NCBI GenBank assembly: GCA_007127255.1 | Contig: SKZS01000109.1 | Span: 1 to 29,273 of the forward strand | Reading direction: 5' to 3' | DNA: 29,273 nt | Source: Syntrophomonadaceae bacterium | GTDB lineage: Bacteria; Bacillota; Dethiobacteria; DTU022 | Part shown: positions 7,352 to 15,794 of the stretch, one piece after another | Position numbering within the stretch: the stretch's first letter is position 1 | How the letters are laid out: each line of letters opens with the position of its first letter | Program-made: the position numbers and the translations under genes | Notes under the pieces: model-generated | The model's input: the letters and a program-made list of their open reading frames with translations, nothing else | The model's database searches: none | Told to the model about the DNA's origin: nothing

Positions 7352-8530
7352 ATGAAAGAAGCTGTTGTAGTTAGCGCTGTACGCACCGCCGTAGGTACCT
7401 TTGGCGGTTCCCTGAAAGATGTCAGTGCCGTTGAACTCGGTAGTATTGTTATAAAGGCCGCTTTGCATCAGGCCGCACTTAAACCGGAACAGGTTGAAGA
7501 AGTTTTAATGGGTTCAGTTCTACAGACCGGACTGGGTCAAAATATAGCCCGACAGGCTGCCTTAAAAGCCGGTCTTCCGGTTGAAGTGCCGTGTACTACT
7601 GTTAACAAGGTATGTGGGTCGGGTTTAAAAACAATCACCTCCGCCGCTGCGGCTATTGCAGCCGGTGAGGCGGATATCATTGTTGCCGGGGGAACTGAAA
7701 ATATGAGCGCTTGCCCTTATGTTGTAGATGGAGCCCGCTGGGGCATGCGTATGGGTGACAGCGGAATGACCGATATAATGATCAAAGACGGGTTATGGTG
7801 CGCCTTTAATGATTACCATATGGGCATTACAGCTGAAAATATAGCAGAAAAATATGGCATCACTCGTGAAAAGCAGGATCAATTTGCCCTGGGCAGCCAG
7901 GAGAAAGCCCATGGTGCAATTGAAAAAGGACGTTTTAAAGATGAGATAGTGCCGGTTAAAGTGCCGCAGAGGAAAGGTGATCCGCTTGTTTTTGAAGTAG
8001 ACGAGCATCCCCGTATGACTTCACTGGATAAACTGGCCAGCTTGCGTCCTGCCTTTAAAAAAGATGGCACGGTTACAGCAGGAAATGCTTCCGGCATCAA
8101 TGATAGCGCTGCCGCTGTAGTAGTTATGAGCCGGGAAAAGGCTGATCAGTTAGGTCTGAAACCATTGTGCCGAATTAAAAGCTACGCTTCGGCCGGGGTT
8201 GAACCTTCAGTTATGGGTACCGGACCGATTCCTGCAACCCGAAAAGCTCTGAAAAAAGCCGGTTGGTCAGTTGAAGATCTGGATCTTATTGAAGCGAATG
8301 AAGCTTTTGCCGCTCAGGCAATGGCCGTAATTCAGGAACTCAAACTAAATGAAGAAATAGTAAATGTTAATGGCGGAGCTATTGCCCTGGGTCATCCCAT
8401 TGGTGCCAGCGGTGCCAGGATATTCGTTACGCTGCTTCATGAGATGCAAAAAAGAGATGCAAAAAAAGGATTATCTACATTGTGCATTGGCGGTGGTCAG
8501 GGTATTGCCTGTGCAGTGGAAAGGGACTAA
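7352..8530 (+). CDS. Thiolase, acetyl-CoA acetyltransferase type
   Basis: A 392-residue biosynthetic/degradative thiolase of normal length. The acyl-accepting cysteine is C88 in NKVCGSGLKT. The C-terminal catalytic pair is H348 in GHPIGASGAR and C378 in CIGGGQG. NEAFAAQA is also present. It catalyses reversible condensation of two acetyl-CoA to acetoacetyl-CoA or thiolysis of a 3-oxoacyl-CoA, and sequence alone does not give the chain length. GGGGAGG precedes the ATG. It lies 49 bases after CoA-transferase subunit B and 21 bases before the carbamoyltransferase gene, so all are probably in one transcript. The same set is often seen in 3-oxoacid utilisation, but the CoA-transferase here is of glutaconate type rather than ScoAB type. 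Confidence 0.93.
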   Translation: MKEAVVVSAVRTAVGTFGGSLKDVSAVELGSIVIKAALHQAALKPEQVEEVLMGSVLQTGLGQNIARQAALKAGLPVEVPCTTVNKVCGSGLKTITSAAAAIAAGEADIIVAGGTENMSACPYVVDGARWGMRMGDSGMTDIMIKDGLWCAFNDYHMGITAENIAEKYGITREKQDQFALGSQEKAHGAIEKGRFKDEIVPVKVPQRKGDPLVFEVDEHPRMTSLDKLASLRPAFKKDGTVTAGNASGINDSAAAVVVMSREKADQLGLKPLCRIKSYASAGVEPSVMGTGPIPATRKALKKAGWSVEDLDLIEANEAFAAQAMAVIQELKLNEEIVNVNGGAIALGHPIGASGARIFVTLLHEMQKRDAKKGLSTLCIGGGQGIACAVERD

Positions 8531-8551
8531 CAAACAAGGAGGGTATTTCTG

Positions 8552-9484
8552 ATGGCTGTTGATATGAAGGGTTATGATGTTATATCGATCCATGATTTAA
8601 GTCGTGAGGAGGTAGAGCAGATCCTTGATACTACTCATATATTAAAAATGAAACAGAAATTGGCTGAAATATACCATCCCTTGAAAGGTAAAACCCTGGG
8701 TATGATATTCCAAAAATCTTCGACCAGGACCAGGGTATCTTTTGAAGTCGGCATGTATCAGCTGGGTGGTTACGCTCTATTCCTGAGCGCTAATGATCTG
8801 CAATTAAACCGCGGCGAAACAATTGCTGATACAGCCAGGAACTTAAGCCGTTATCTTGATGGGATCATGATCCGGACTTATTCTCATCAGGATGTAGTTG
8901 ATCTGGCCGAATATAGCTCAATCCCTGTAATAAACGGTTTGACGGATCTTTTGCACCCGTGCCAGGTACTCTCCGACCTGTTTTCGATCAGGGAGAAGAA
9001 ACAGCAGCTGGATGGTTTAAAACTTACTTATATCGGTGACGGAAACAATATGGCTCACTCCCTGATGTTCGGCGGGGCTAAAATGGGTATGCATGTGGTA
9101 ATATGTTCGCCTTCAGGGTTTGAACCTGATCCGGAAATAACCCGCCTTTCGAGGCTGGATGCGACCAAAACCGGGGCTACGATCACCATTAATGATGATC
9201 CGATTGATGCGGTAAAGAATGCAGATGTGATTTATACTGATGTCTGGGCCAGTATGGGACAGGAAGAAGAACATGAAGAACGCCTGAAAAGTTTTTCAGA
9301 TTACCAGGTTAACAGTTCTTTGCTGGAAAATGCCAGGGAAGATGTTATGGTTATGCATTGCTTGCCTGCTCACCGGGGTGAAGAGATAACTGACGAGGTT
9401 ATTGATGGTCCACATTCGATAGTATTTGATCAGGCTGAAAATCGCCTGCATGTGCAAAAGGCTATCATGGCCCTGGTGATGTAG
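8552..9484 (+). CDS. argF: Ornithine carbamoyltransferase
   Basis: A 310-residue protein of normal family length. The carbamoyl phosphate site is SSTRTR (56-61), with the HPCQ segment near residue 137. The ornithine-binding region carries VMHCLPAHRGEE near residue 270, and DVWASMGQE is also typical. It converts carbamoyl phosphate and L-ornithine to citrulline, or the reverse with phosphate in arginine catabolism. The start has AAGGAGGG 11 bases upstream. The surroundings are unusual: no arginine biosynthesis or arginine deiminase gene is visible, and the gene sits between a thiolase and a dehydratase activase in the same strand run. Another amino substrate is possible, but the motifs are those of true ornithine enzymes. 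A second carbamoyl-transfer system (AllF/G/H) lies further down this window. Confidence 0.9.
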   Translation: MAVDMKGYDVISIHDLSREEVEQILDTTHILKMKQKLAEIYHPLKGKTLGMIFQKSSTRTRVSFEVGMYQLGGYALFLSANDLQLNRGETIADTARNLSRYLDGIMIRTYSHQDVVDLAEYSSIPVINGLTDLLHPCQVLSDLFSIREKKQQLDGLKLTYIGDGNNMAHSLMFGGAKMGMHVVICSPSGFEPDPEITRLSRLDATKTGATITINDDPIDAVKNADVIYTDVWASMGQEEEHEERLKSFSDYQVNSSLLENAREDVMVMHCLPAHRGEEITDEVIDGPHSIVFDQAENRLHVQKAIMALVM

Positions 9485-9547
9485 TGTTCTTCGGGCGTCA
9501 GGCAAACTTTCAATTTTGATAAAAGGAAGTGAGAGTGAGAGATTGCT

Positions 9548-12500
9548 ATGAAGCCAACTAACGAGGAAAATGAAGGGCTTATCGAACTTGGTTTGGATAT
9601 AGGTATTTTTTCAGCCAAGGGCGTACTTATAGAAGATAATAAGATAACCACGGTAAAATTACCGATTTCAGGTCGTCCGGTTGAAGCTGCTCAAAAGTGC
9701 ATGAAGCAGCTTTTAGAAAATATAAATGATAGGTCGATTAAAATCGGGGTAATGGGACAAAATTCCTGGCTTGTGGCTGAAAGCCTCGGTATTAAAACGA
9801 TCCTGGAAATAGAAGCTCTGCAGGCAGGAGTTTTAAGGCAGGGTCTGAAGGCAGATTACATCATGTCCCTGGGGCATGAGAATATGCATTACCTGGAGCT
9901 TGACAACCAGGGGCAGATCGTGTTTTTCAGCCGAAACGGTCAATGTGCAGCCGGCAGCGGCTCCTTCTGGTACCAGCAGGCTACCAGGATGGGTTACAAT
10001 GATCGCGAACTGGCGGAAATAGCTGTGGAAGCAGAGTCTACAGTGCCTATATCGGGGCGCTGCGCGGTATTTGCTAAATCTGATATGACTCATGCCATCA
10101 ACGAAGGGGCAACACAAAGCGCGGTATCGGCGGGTATGGCCAGGGCCCTGGTTGAGAATGTATTTACCAGCGTGGCTTTAAATCGAATTGTCGGCCCCGG
10201 ACGACTTGCTGCTGTCGGTGGAGTGGCCAATAATCGTGCCGTGGTAAAATACCTTAAAGAATTTGCGGAAAAAGAAAATATCGAAATCCTGGTTCCTGAG
10301 CGGCACGAATTTATTAATGCTATCGGCGCTGCTGTAAAGGGTGAGCCAATTGACACAGAGATCTTAACCGCTAAAGAGATGGCCACGAAACCCTATAAGG
10401 CGGATAACCCACTGCCGCCGCTTGAACCGGGGCAGGTCATCTACATGAAGCCTGATTCTGAAACAGGCAATTACAATTTGTCACAAATTTACCTCGGTGT
10501 CGATTGTGGCTCAGTTTCCACAAAGTGTGTCCTCGTTGATCGTGACGGCAAACAGATTGGCGGTGTGTATCTGCCGACAACAGGGCGGCCTGCCCTGCAG
10601 GTCCTTGAGCTGATGAAGCAGGTTGAAGAACGATATGGCCATATGCTTAAAGATTCACCTGTAATAGCCTGCACTACGGGTTCGGGCCGGTTTCTGTCCC
10701 AGAAAATACTTAATGCAGAATATGCCGTTGATGAAATAACCTGCCAGGCTGAAGGAGTAAAGCAGTACTTTCGGGACGAAGAAGAACTTTCCATTATTGA
10801 AATAGGTGGGGAAGATTCGAAGTTTATTCAGCTGCAGGATGGAACCCTTTATGATTATAATATGAACCCGGTATGTGCTGCAGGCACAGGAACATTTTTA
10901 GAAAACCTGGCCGAACTTTTAAATGTCAAAATCAAGGAAGAGTTTTCCGAAAAGGCTTTTGCTGCCCGTTATGCTGTTGATCTGGGCGATATCTGTACTC
11001 TAATATCACAGTCTATTCTTGCCTCTGCCTCGGCCAGGGGGCTGCCGTTAAATGAACAGCTGTCCAGCCTGGCCTACTCTTCAGCTCAGAATTACCTCAG
11101 CAAAACTGTGGATAAAAGGCCCCTGAACGGCAGAGTTGTTTTTGCCGGGGCCACGGCCAAAAACCATGCCCTGGCTGCCGCCCTTGGTGCGATTTGCGAA
11201 AAACCTGTTTACGTCCCTCCCTGGCCCGAGCTAACTGGAGCGCTGGGCTGTGCCCTGATGGCCAGGCAGTTTGATCAACTGAATATGGCTCCTGATTATT
11301 CTTTCAGCAGCCTGGATAATATCCGGCAGTTTACAAACAATAAAACCCCGTGCAAAGCTGAGTGCAAACATGAACATAATTGCATGTTAAATGTTATCAG
11401 TTTTAACGACGGGAAAAAGTTTATATACGGTGATCGATGCGGTCGCTATTCAGGCATGGAAAAAAGAAAAGACCCGCACGGTTTGCCCGACTATGGTGCC
11501 AGGCGTCTCGAACTGATGGAAGAAGTACCGCTTAATAGAGAAAGCAGCAGTGAAAGCGGCCCGCGGGTAGGCATTATCCGAAGCGGTCTTTATTATGAAT
11601 ATTATCCCTTCTGGGCAGCATTTTTCAGAAGCCTGGGTTGTACCGTAGAGCGCTCCGGAGAATCAACGGCGGATACTTTGCAGCTGGGCAAAGCCAGGCT
11701 TGATTCTGAAATGTGTTACCCGATGAAGGTTATTGTCGGGCATTATGCTGAGCTGAAAGACCGCGATCTGGATTATATTTTTCTGCCCGAGGTTGTTGAC
11801 ATGGAAGCACTGCCCTGGGCAGAGGAGTGGCCGCGTTCTTTTGTCTGTCCATTACTGCAGACATTGAGAGGAACAATAGTTAATTCAATTAACCTTGATC
11901 CTGAAAAAACCCTTTATGCCCAGTTAAATTACCGTTCGGGCAGCGAAGGAATCAAGGAACAACTGCGCCCCGTGGCAAAAAAAATACTGGGCGAGGAGTT
12001 TAACGATAAGTTTCTTGAACAGTCTGTACAGGAAGCGTATAAAGCTCAAGATGCTTTTAAGCAAAAAATGATTGCGGCTGCTGAAAAAATGTTCGAAGAG
12101 CTGAAAAAAAACAGTGACCGGGCGGCAGTGGTATTTTTAAGCCGCAGCTATACTCTTTATGATCAGTTTATTTCCAAAAAATCGATGCACTATGCCCGCC
12201 AATGCGGCTTAATGGCTGTTCCCCACGAATATTTTCTGCATTACCTGCAGGCCTGGTATAAGGGTGATATTAATTCTACCTACCTTGATCCTTTTAGAGA
12301 AGAATTAAAAGACTATATGAGGGAACAGGTTGAAACTTTTGATAATATCTATCCTGCCCAGATGCAGAGAATGCTATCCGTGGTTGTGTTGATTAACTTC
12401 CTGAATGATAATATCGGCAAAACTGGTTTGCCGCCGCTCAACCTGATTTTGCTGGATCCGTTCAAGTGCGGACCCAACGCCATGATGCGGCATTATTTAA

Positions 12501-13927
12501 GCGGAATGGCCAGTTACCTTCGATTGACGCTCGATGAACATACCGCAGCTGCAGGAATGATAACCAGGTTGGAGGCTTTTCGCAATACTTGTCTGTCTAA
12601 AACAGCTTATTACAAGCCTGTTGAACTTTCAGCCAGCACATGTTCAATGTCCCGGAATGACTGGGATAAGATATTGATTCCTGAGCCTACCTATCACTCT
12701 GATGTATTTGCTTCTATGTTCAGGGCTTATGGTCTAGATGCAGAGGTTATCCCCCGCGGAACCAGTGGGGATCTCTCCCTTGCCCATCGTTATGTTAACG
12801 GGGAAGAATGCCTCCCTTTTATTCAAAACCTCCAGGATTACTTAAGTTACCTTAATGAAAATGGCCGTGCTAATAATAACAGGGAGGTATTTTTCCAGGG
12901 CTGGGCCTGTGGACCCTGTCGTTATGGCCTTTATGCCCCGATCCAGGCTCTTGCCATCGATCGGGCCGGTTTTGGAAAACAGAAAGTGTGTTCTTTGAAG
13001 TTAAATGAAATCATGAAGCGTTTTGGTTTCGGTTTTGTGATCGGGCTATTCAACGCCTTGCTGGCTATGGATCTGCTTTACAAGATGCTGCACAGGGTCA
13101 GGCCCTATGAGTTGAAACAGGGGAGTGCTGATGCGGTTTTTGAAGAATACAGCCGTAAGCTGTTTGCCGCCATTGAACAGTTTGGTTTTAAGCTGACTGC
13201 CCTGTTTACCGGCAGCTATAGAAAGCCGTTTGAAAAAATTATTAGTGAAGCAGCTGATGCCTTCAGCAGTATTGATATATCTGACGATGTTAAGCCGTGC
13301 ATCCTCTTAAACGGTGAATTTTACGTCCGCCTTGACGATCGCTGTAACCAGTCGGTTATTAAGAAAATTGAGCAGGCGGGCGGAGAAGTGAATATAGCTC
13401 CGGCGACAGAGATATTTACTTATACTATTTTAATAGAATATCTCGAAACACGTAACGAATTCAAACTAAACCGCAGGATTGCAGATTTTATCAAGCAGGT
13501 GGCTTACGGTCGAATGATCAAAATTGCCCACCGCGATGAAGTTGCTCTTGAAAAAGCGGCAGGAAAACTGCTCGAAGGGTACGAGGAACCCGCTCCCCGG
13601 GAAATCATGAACAGGGCAGTTAAGTATGTATCGAGCCATTACGGAGGGGAGCCCCCGATGACAATAGGACGGGCTGCTGCTTTCGCCGGGAGAGACAGGG
13701 TGGCGGGAGCTGTATTTGTTGCCCCTTTTACCTGCATGCCGGCCTCTATTGTAGAAGCTCAGCAGCGTCCCCTGCAGGAAGAGCTTGGTATCCCGATTAT
13801 AACAGTTTATTACGACGGAAAAGATAATTCCAATCGCGATGAAATGGTTGAGGGGCTTGTCTTCCAGGCAAAACAGAAGCTGGAGACGTATAAAAAGCAG
13901 GAGTCAGAAGCAGGGGCAGAGGTATAA
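9548..13927 (+). CDS. Acyl-CoA dehydratase activase fusion protein (BadF/HgdC plus DUF2229 plus D-component-like)
   Basis: A 1459-residue fusion common in Clostridia. Two ASKHA ATPase domains of the BadF/BcrA/HgdC type occur in tandem. The first (about 10-270) opens with LGLDIGIFSAKG and has GQCAAGSGSF and RCAVFAKSD. The second (about 314-590) opens with LGVDCGSVSTKC and has EIGGEDSKF and CAAGTGTF. C602, C606, C612 and C631 form a cysteine-rich linker. A DUF2229 region starts near 672 (VGIIRSGLYYEYYPFW). The C-terminal part resembles a 2-hydroxyacyl-CoA dehydratase component and includes WACGPCRYG near 1120. HgdC-type proteins pass one electron to the dehydratase at the cost of ATP, using a [4Fe-4S] cluster. 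No dehydratase HgdA/HgdB genes are visible here. The target enzyme is unknown, and some members may serve other corrinoid or radical enzymes. Confidence 0.88.
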   Translation: MKPTNEENEGLIELGLDIGIFSAKGVLIEDNKITTVKLPISGRPVEAAQKCMKQLLENINDRSIKIGVMGQNSWLVAESLGIKTILEIEALQAGVLRQGLKADYIMSLGHENMHYLELDNQGQIVFFSRNGQCAAGSGSFWYQQATRMGYNDRELAEIAVEAESTVPISGRCAVFAKSDMTHAINEGATQSAVSAGMARALVENVFTSVALNRIVGPGRLAAVGGVANNRAVVKYLKEFAEKENIEILVPERHEFINAIGAAVKGEPIDTEILTAKEMATKPYKADNPLPPLEPGQVIYMKPDSETGNYNLSQIYLGVDCGSVSTKCVLVDRDGKQIGGVYLPTTGRPALQVLELMKQVEERYGHMLKDSPVIACTTGSGRFLSQKILNAEYAVDEITCQAEGVKQYFRDEEELSIIEIGGEDSKFIQLQDGTLYDYNMNPVCAAGTGTFLENLAELLNVKIKEEFSEKAFAARYAVDLGDICTLISQSILASASARGLPLNEQLSSLAYSSAQNYLSKTVDKRPLNGRVVFAGATAKNHALAAALGAICEKPVYVPPWPELTGALGCALMARQFDQLNMAPDYSFSSLDNIRQFTNNKTPCKAECKHEHNCMLNVISFNDGKKFIYGDRCGRYSGMEKRKDPHGLPDYGARRLELMEEVPLNRESSSESGPRVGIIRSGLYYEYYPFWAAFFRSLGCTVERSGESTADTLQLGKARLDSEMCYPMKVIVGHYAELKDRDLDYIFLPEVVDMEALPWAEEWPRSFVCPLLQTLRGTIVNSINLDPEKTLYAQLNYRSGSEGIKEQLRPVAKKILGEEFNDKFLEQSVQEAYKAQDAFKQKMIAAAEKMFEELKKNSDRAAVVFLSRSYTLYDQFISKKSMHYARQCGLMAVPHEYFLHYLQAWYKGDINSTYLDPFREELKDYMREQVETFDNIYPAQMQRMLSVVVLINFLNDNIGKTGLPPLNLILLDPFKCGPNAMMRHYLSGMASYLRLTLDEHTAAAGMITRLEAFRNTCLSKTAYYKPVELSASTCSMSRNDWDKILIPEPTYHSDVFASMFRAYGLDAEVIPRGTSGDLSLAHRYVNGEECLPFIQNLQDYLSYLNENGRANNNREVFFQGWACGPCRYGLYAPIQALAIDRAGFGKQKVCSLKLNEIMKRFGFGFVIGLFNALLAMDLLYKMLHRVRPYELKQGSADAVFEEYSRKLFAAIEQFGFKLTALFTGSYRKPFEKIISEAADAFSSIDISDDVKPCILLNGEFYVRLDDRCNQSVIKKIEQAGGEVNIAPATEIFTYTILIEYLETRNEFKLNRRIADFIKQVAYGRMIKIAHRDEVALEKAAGKLLEGYEEPAPREIMNRAVKYVSSHYGGEPPMTIGRAAAFAGRDRVAGAVFVAPFTCMPASIVEAQQRPLQEELGIPIITVYYDGKDNSNRDEMVEGLVFQAKQKLETYKKQESEAGAEV

Positions 13928-14039
13928 GGACCCAGGTTATTATCTCTCTTGCAGCCAGTTTCAGGGTCACTGTTCAAACGATTGATCAATTACCTGTTAC
14001 AGAGTACGGCATGACCTGCCCTGTCGCCCGGCGGCCGGT

Positions 14040-14393
14040 TTAAAAACTTAAACGGACGGGCTCTATACTGATCACCTCGCAAGCCCTGATACTCTGTGGG
14101 CGGCATTTGCCGCTACCCAGCCAGATCAACCCCGTGGAGGGGTCGCTGTGCAGGGGGATTCCGCTGTAGACCCGGTAGCCTTTGCTATTTAAAGTGATTA
14201 TCTTCAGGAGTTTCTGTTCTGAAAGGGCCTCTTCCAGGATCTGCTGCAGTTCTTCCTGGAACTGCTCGTCTAAGTGGGGCCGGCGGTGGTTTTCCGTCCA
14301 CTGTTTGCCGGCGGCATGTTTCCGCAGGTCCGAATAGTGTTCGGGCAGCATCATTTTGCTGCACAGGAACTGCTGGTTAATTTTTTTACTCAA
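14040..14393 (-). CDS. YolD-like protein
   Basis: A 117-residue protein of the YolD-like family, with an N-terminal MLPEH segment and a small C-terminal beta-rich domain. It starts at TTG 14393, sharing TTGA with the stop of the upstream polymerase gene. GGGGGG about 8 bases upstream serves as ribosome binding site, so translation is probably coupled. YolD proteins occur next to UvrX/YqjW-type Y-family polymerases in Firmicutes and are proposed to act with them, in a position analogous to UmuD. Biochemical function is not established. Confidence 0.85.
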   Translation of the reverse strand: MSKKINQQFLCSKMMLPEHYSDLRKHAAGKQWTENHRRPHLDEQFQEELQQILEEALSEQKLLKIITLNSKGYRVYSGIPLHSDPSTGLIWLGSGKCRPQSIRACEVISIEPVRLSF

Positions 14394-15622
14394 GAATCGT
14401 GCCCCCCAATTTTACCCGCCCGCTGTAAAAACTGGGCCCCGGGTTTTAATGAAGAAGCCCTGAAGAGGCAGGTTTTGCCGAACCGCTCGCGGACCATATC
14501 CACTGTTTTTGCCAGGATCTCTTCCTGCCTGTAGCAGCTTCCAAATGAGAACTTAAGCTGGCTGTAGACCGTCAAACCGGTCAGGCTTATACCGACCGCT
14601 CGCACGGGCATTCTGTTCCAGTGTTGTCGGAAAAGTGTTCGCACTGTTGGAAAAACCTCTGCTGCTGTTGCGGTCGATTCCGGCAGTTTTTTTTGACGGG
14701 AGAAGCCGGTTGGGTTATTAAAATCAGCTCCTTTACAATAAAGGTGCACCGTTGCCCCTATTTTCCCCAGGCGCCGGGTTCGGGCACATACTTCTTCGGT
14801 CATTTCCAGCAGAACCAGTTCAATCTCCTGCTGTCTGCGGTAATCCCTGGGCAGGGTGGCCGTGTGGCCGACTCCTTTTTGCTCATGCGCAGTATCAGGG
14901 TCAACTGTGGAATAATCAATGCCGTGAGCATTAAGCCAGAGAACTTCGCCGTTAACGCCCCAGCGCCGCTGCAGCATTTTTCTCGGCAGGGCAGCGAGGT
15001 GGCCGATGGTCCGTACCCCGATACGGTTAAGGTTGCGTTCCATACGGTGACCGACGCCGAACAGGGATTTGATTGGCAGGGGCCGGGTATAAAAAGCATA
15101 ATTATTGCTGCTCAGTTCAAAAAAAGCACCGCTGGTTTTCTTGGCAAAACAGTCGCAGGCCATTTTTGCCTGGAGCGGATTTTCGCCCATACCGATGCGG
15201 CAGCGAATCCCGGTTTCTTCCCAGACCAGTTCGATTAAGGCAGCCGCTATTTTGTGCGGCGATCCGAAAATGTTTTCCAGACCGGTTAGATCAAGAAATT
15301 GCTCATCGATTGAATAAGGGAGAATGCGGTCGCTGAACTGTTCGAATATGCGGGTTATGCGTATAGAATAATCGATATATGTTTGCATGCTGGGATGGAT
15401 AAATACTACCCAGGGGCACATACGCTTTGCCTCCCAGGCCGGCTGCCCGGTTTTGATGCCGTAGGCCTTGGCTTCGCGGCTGGCGGCCAGAATAATACCG
15501 TGGCGCAGGGCGGGATCACCACAAACGGCCACCGGTTTGCCGCGCAGCGAGGGGTTGCGGGCTGTTTCAACACTGGCGTAAAAGGACTCCATGTCAGCCA
15601 AAAAGATAACTTTTTTACCCAT
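14390..15622 (-). CDS. Y-family translesion DNA polymerase (UvrX/YqjW/DinB-like)
   Basis: A 410-residue polymerase of the ImpB/MucB/SamB type. Catalytic metal ligands are visible: D10 in LADMESFYASVE, and D106-E107 in YSIDEQFLDLT. The little-finger domain follows after about residue 240. The YSIDEQF variant and the downstream YolD gene place it with the UvrX/YqjW group rather than with canonical DinB. It copies damaged templates during the SOS response. A textbook LexA box lies about 20 bases upstream. The ribosome binding site is modest (AAGGGCGG). The gene is convergent with the activase gene and divergent from the family III CoA-transferase gene. Confidence 0.93.
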   Translation of the reverse strand: MGKKVIFLADMESFYASVETARNPSLRGKPVAVCGDPALRHGIILAASREAKAYGIKTGQPAWEAKRMCPWVVFIHPSMQTYIDYSIRITRIFEQFSDRILPYSIDEQFLDLTGLENIFGSPHKIAAALIELVWEETGIRCRIGMGENPLQAKMACDCFAKKTSGAFFELSSNNYAFYTRPLPIKSLFGVGHRMERNLNRIGVRTIGHLAALPRKMLQRRWGVNGEVLWLNAHGIDYSTVDPDTAHEQKGVGHTATLPRDYRRQQEIELVLLEMTEEVCARTRRLGKIGATVHLYCKGADFNNPTGFSRQKKLPESTATAAEVFPTVRTLFRQHWNRMPVRAVGISLTGLTVYSQLKFSFGSCYRQEEILAKTVDMVRERFGKTCLFRASSLKPGAQFLQRAGKIGGHDS

Positions 15623-15643
15623 AAGCTTTAACCGCCCTTATGC

Positions 15644-15655
15644 GAACTGGTGTTC
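15644..15655. promoter_or_regulatory. LexA (SOS) box controlling the Y-family polymerase
   Basis: GAACTGGTGTTC, preceded by C on the plus strand, is a perfect match to the Gram-positive LexA/DinR site GAAC-N4-GTTC. It lies 22 bases upstream of the polymerase ATG and 8 bases downstream of a minus-strand TATAAT (15669-15664), so it covers the probable transcription start. LexA would repress until DNA damage. Confidence 0.88.
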
Positions 15656-15663
15656 ATTTTATT

Positions 15664-15669
15664 ATTATA
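15664..15669 (-). promoter_or_regulatory. -10 element of the Y-family polymerase promoter
   Basis: A perfect TATAAT on the minus strand. A clear -35 at 17 bases' spacing is not seen (TGTTCT). Its position directly upstream of the LexA box supports its use. Confidence 0.5.
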
Positions 15670-15794
15670 CATCGTCGGGATGAAAAAGAACAGGGGTTTA
15701 AGCAGAAGGATTTATAACCGGGGTTGTAGAATAAACCTTTTCAGCAAGGTAATGCTGCAAGGTATTCCTGTAATAAGTGAGGAGGAATTAATAC

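Noticed and set aside
14621..15238. 205-codon plus-strand frame over the Y-family polymerase
   Set aside because: It is antisense to a well-supported polymerase with intact catalytic motifs and has no ribosome binding site or family motifs.
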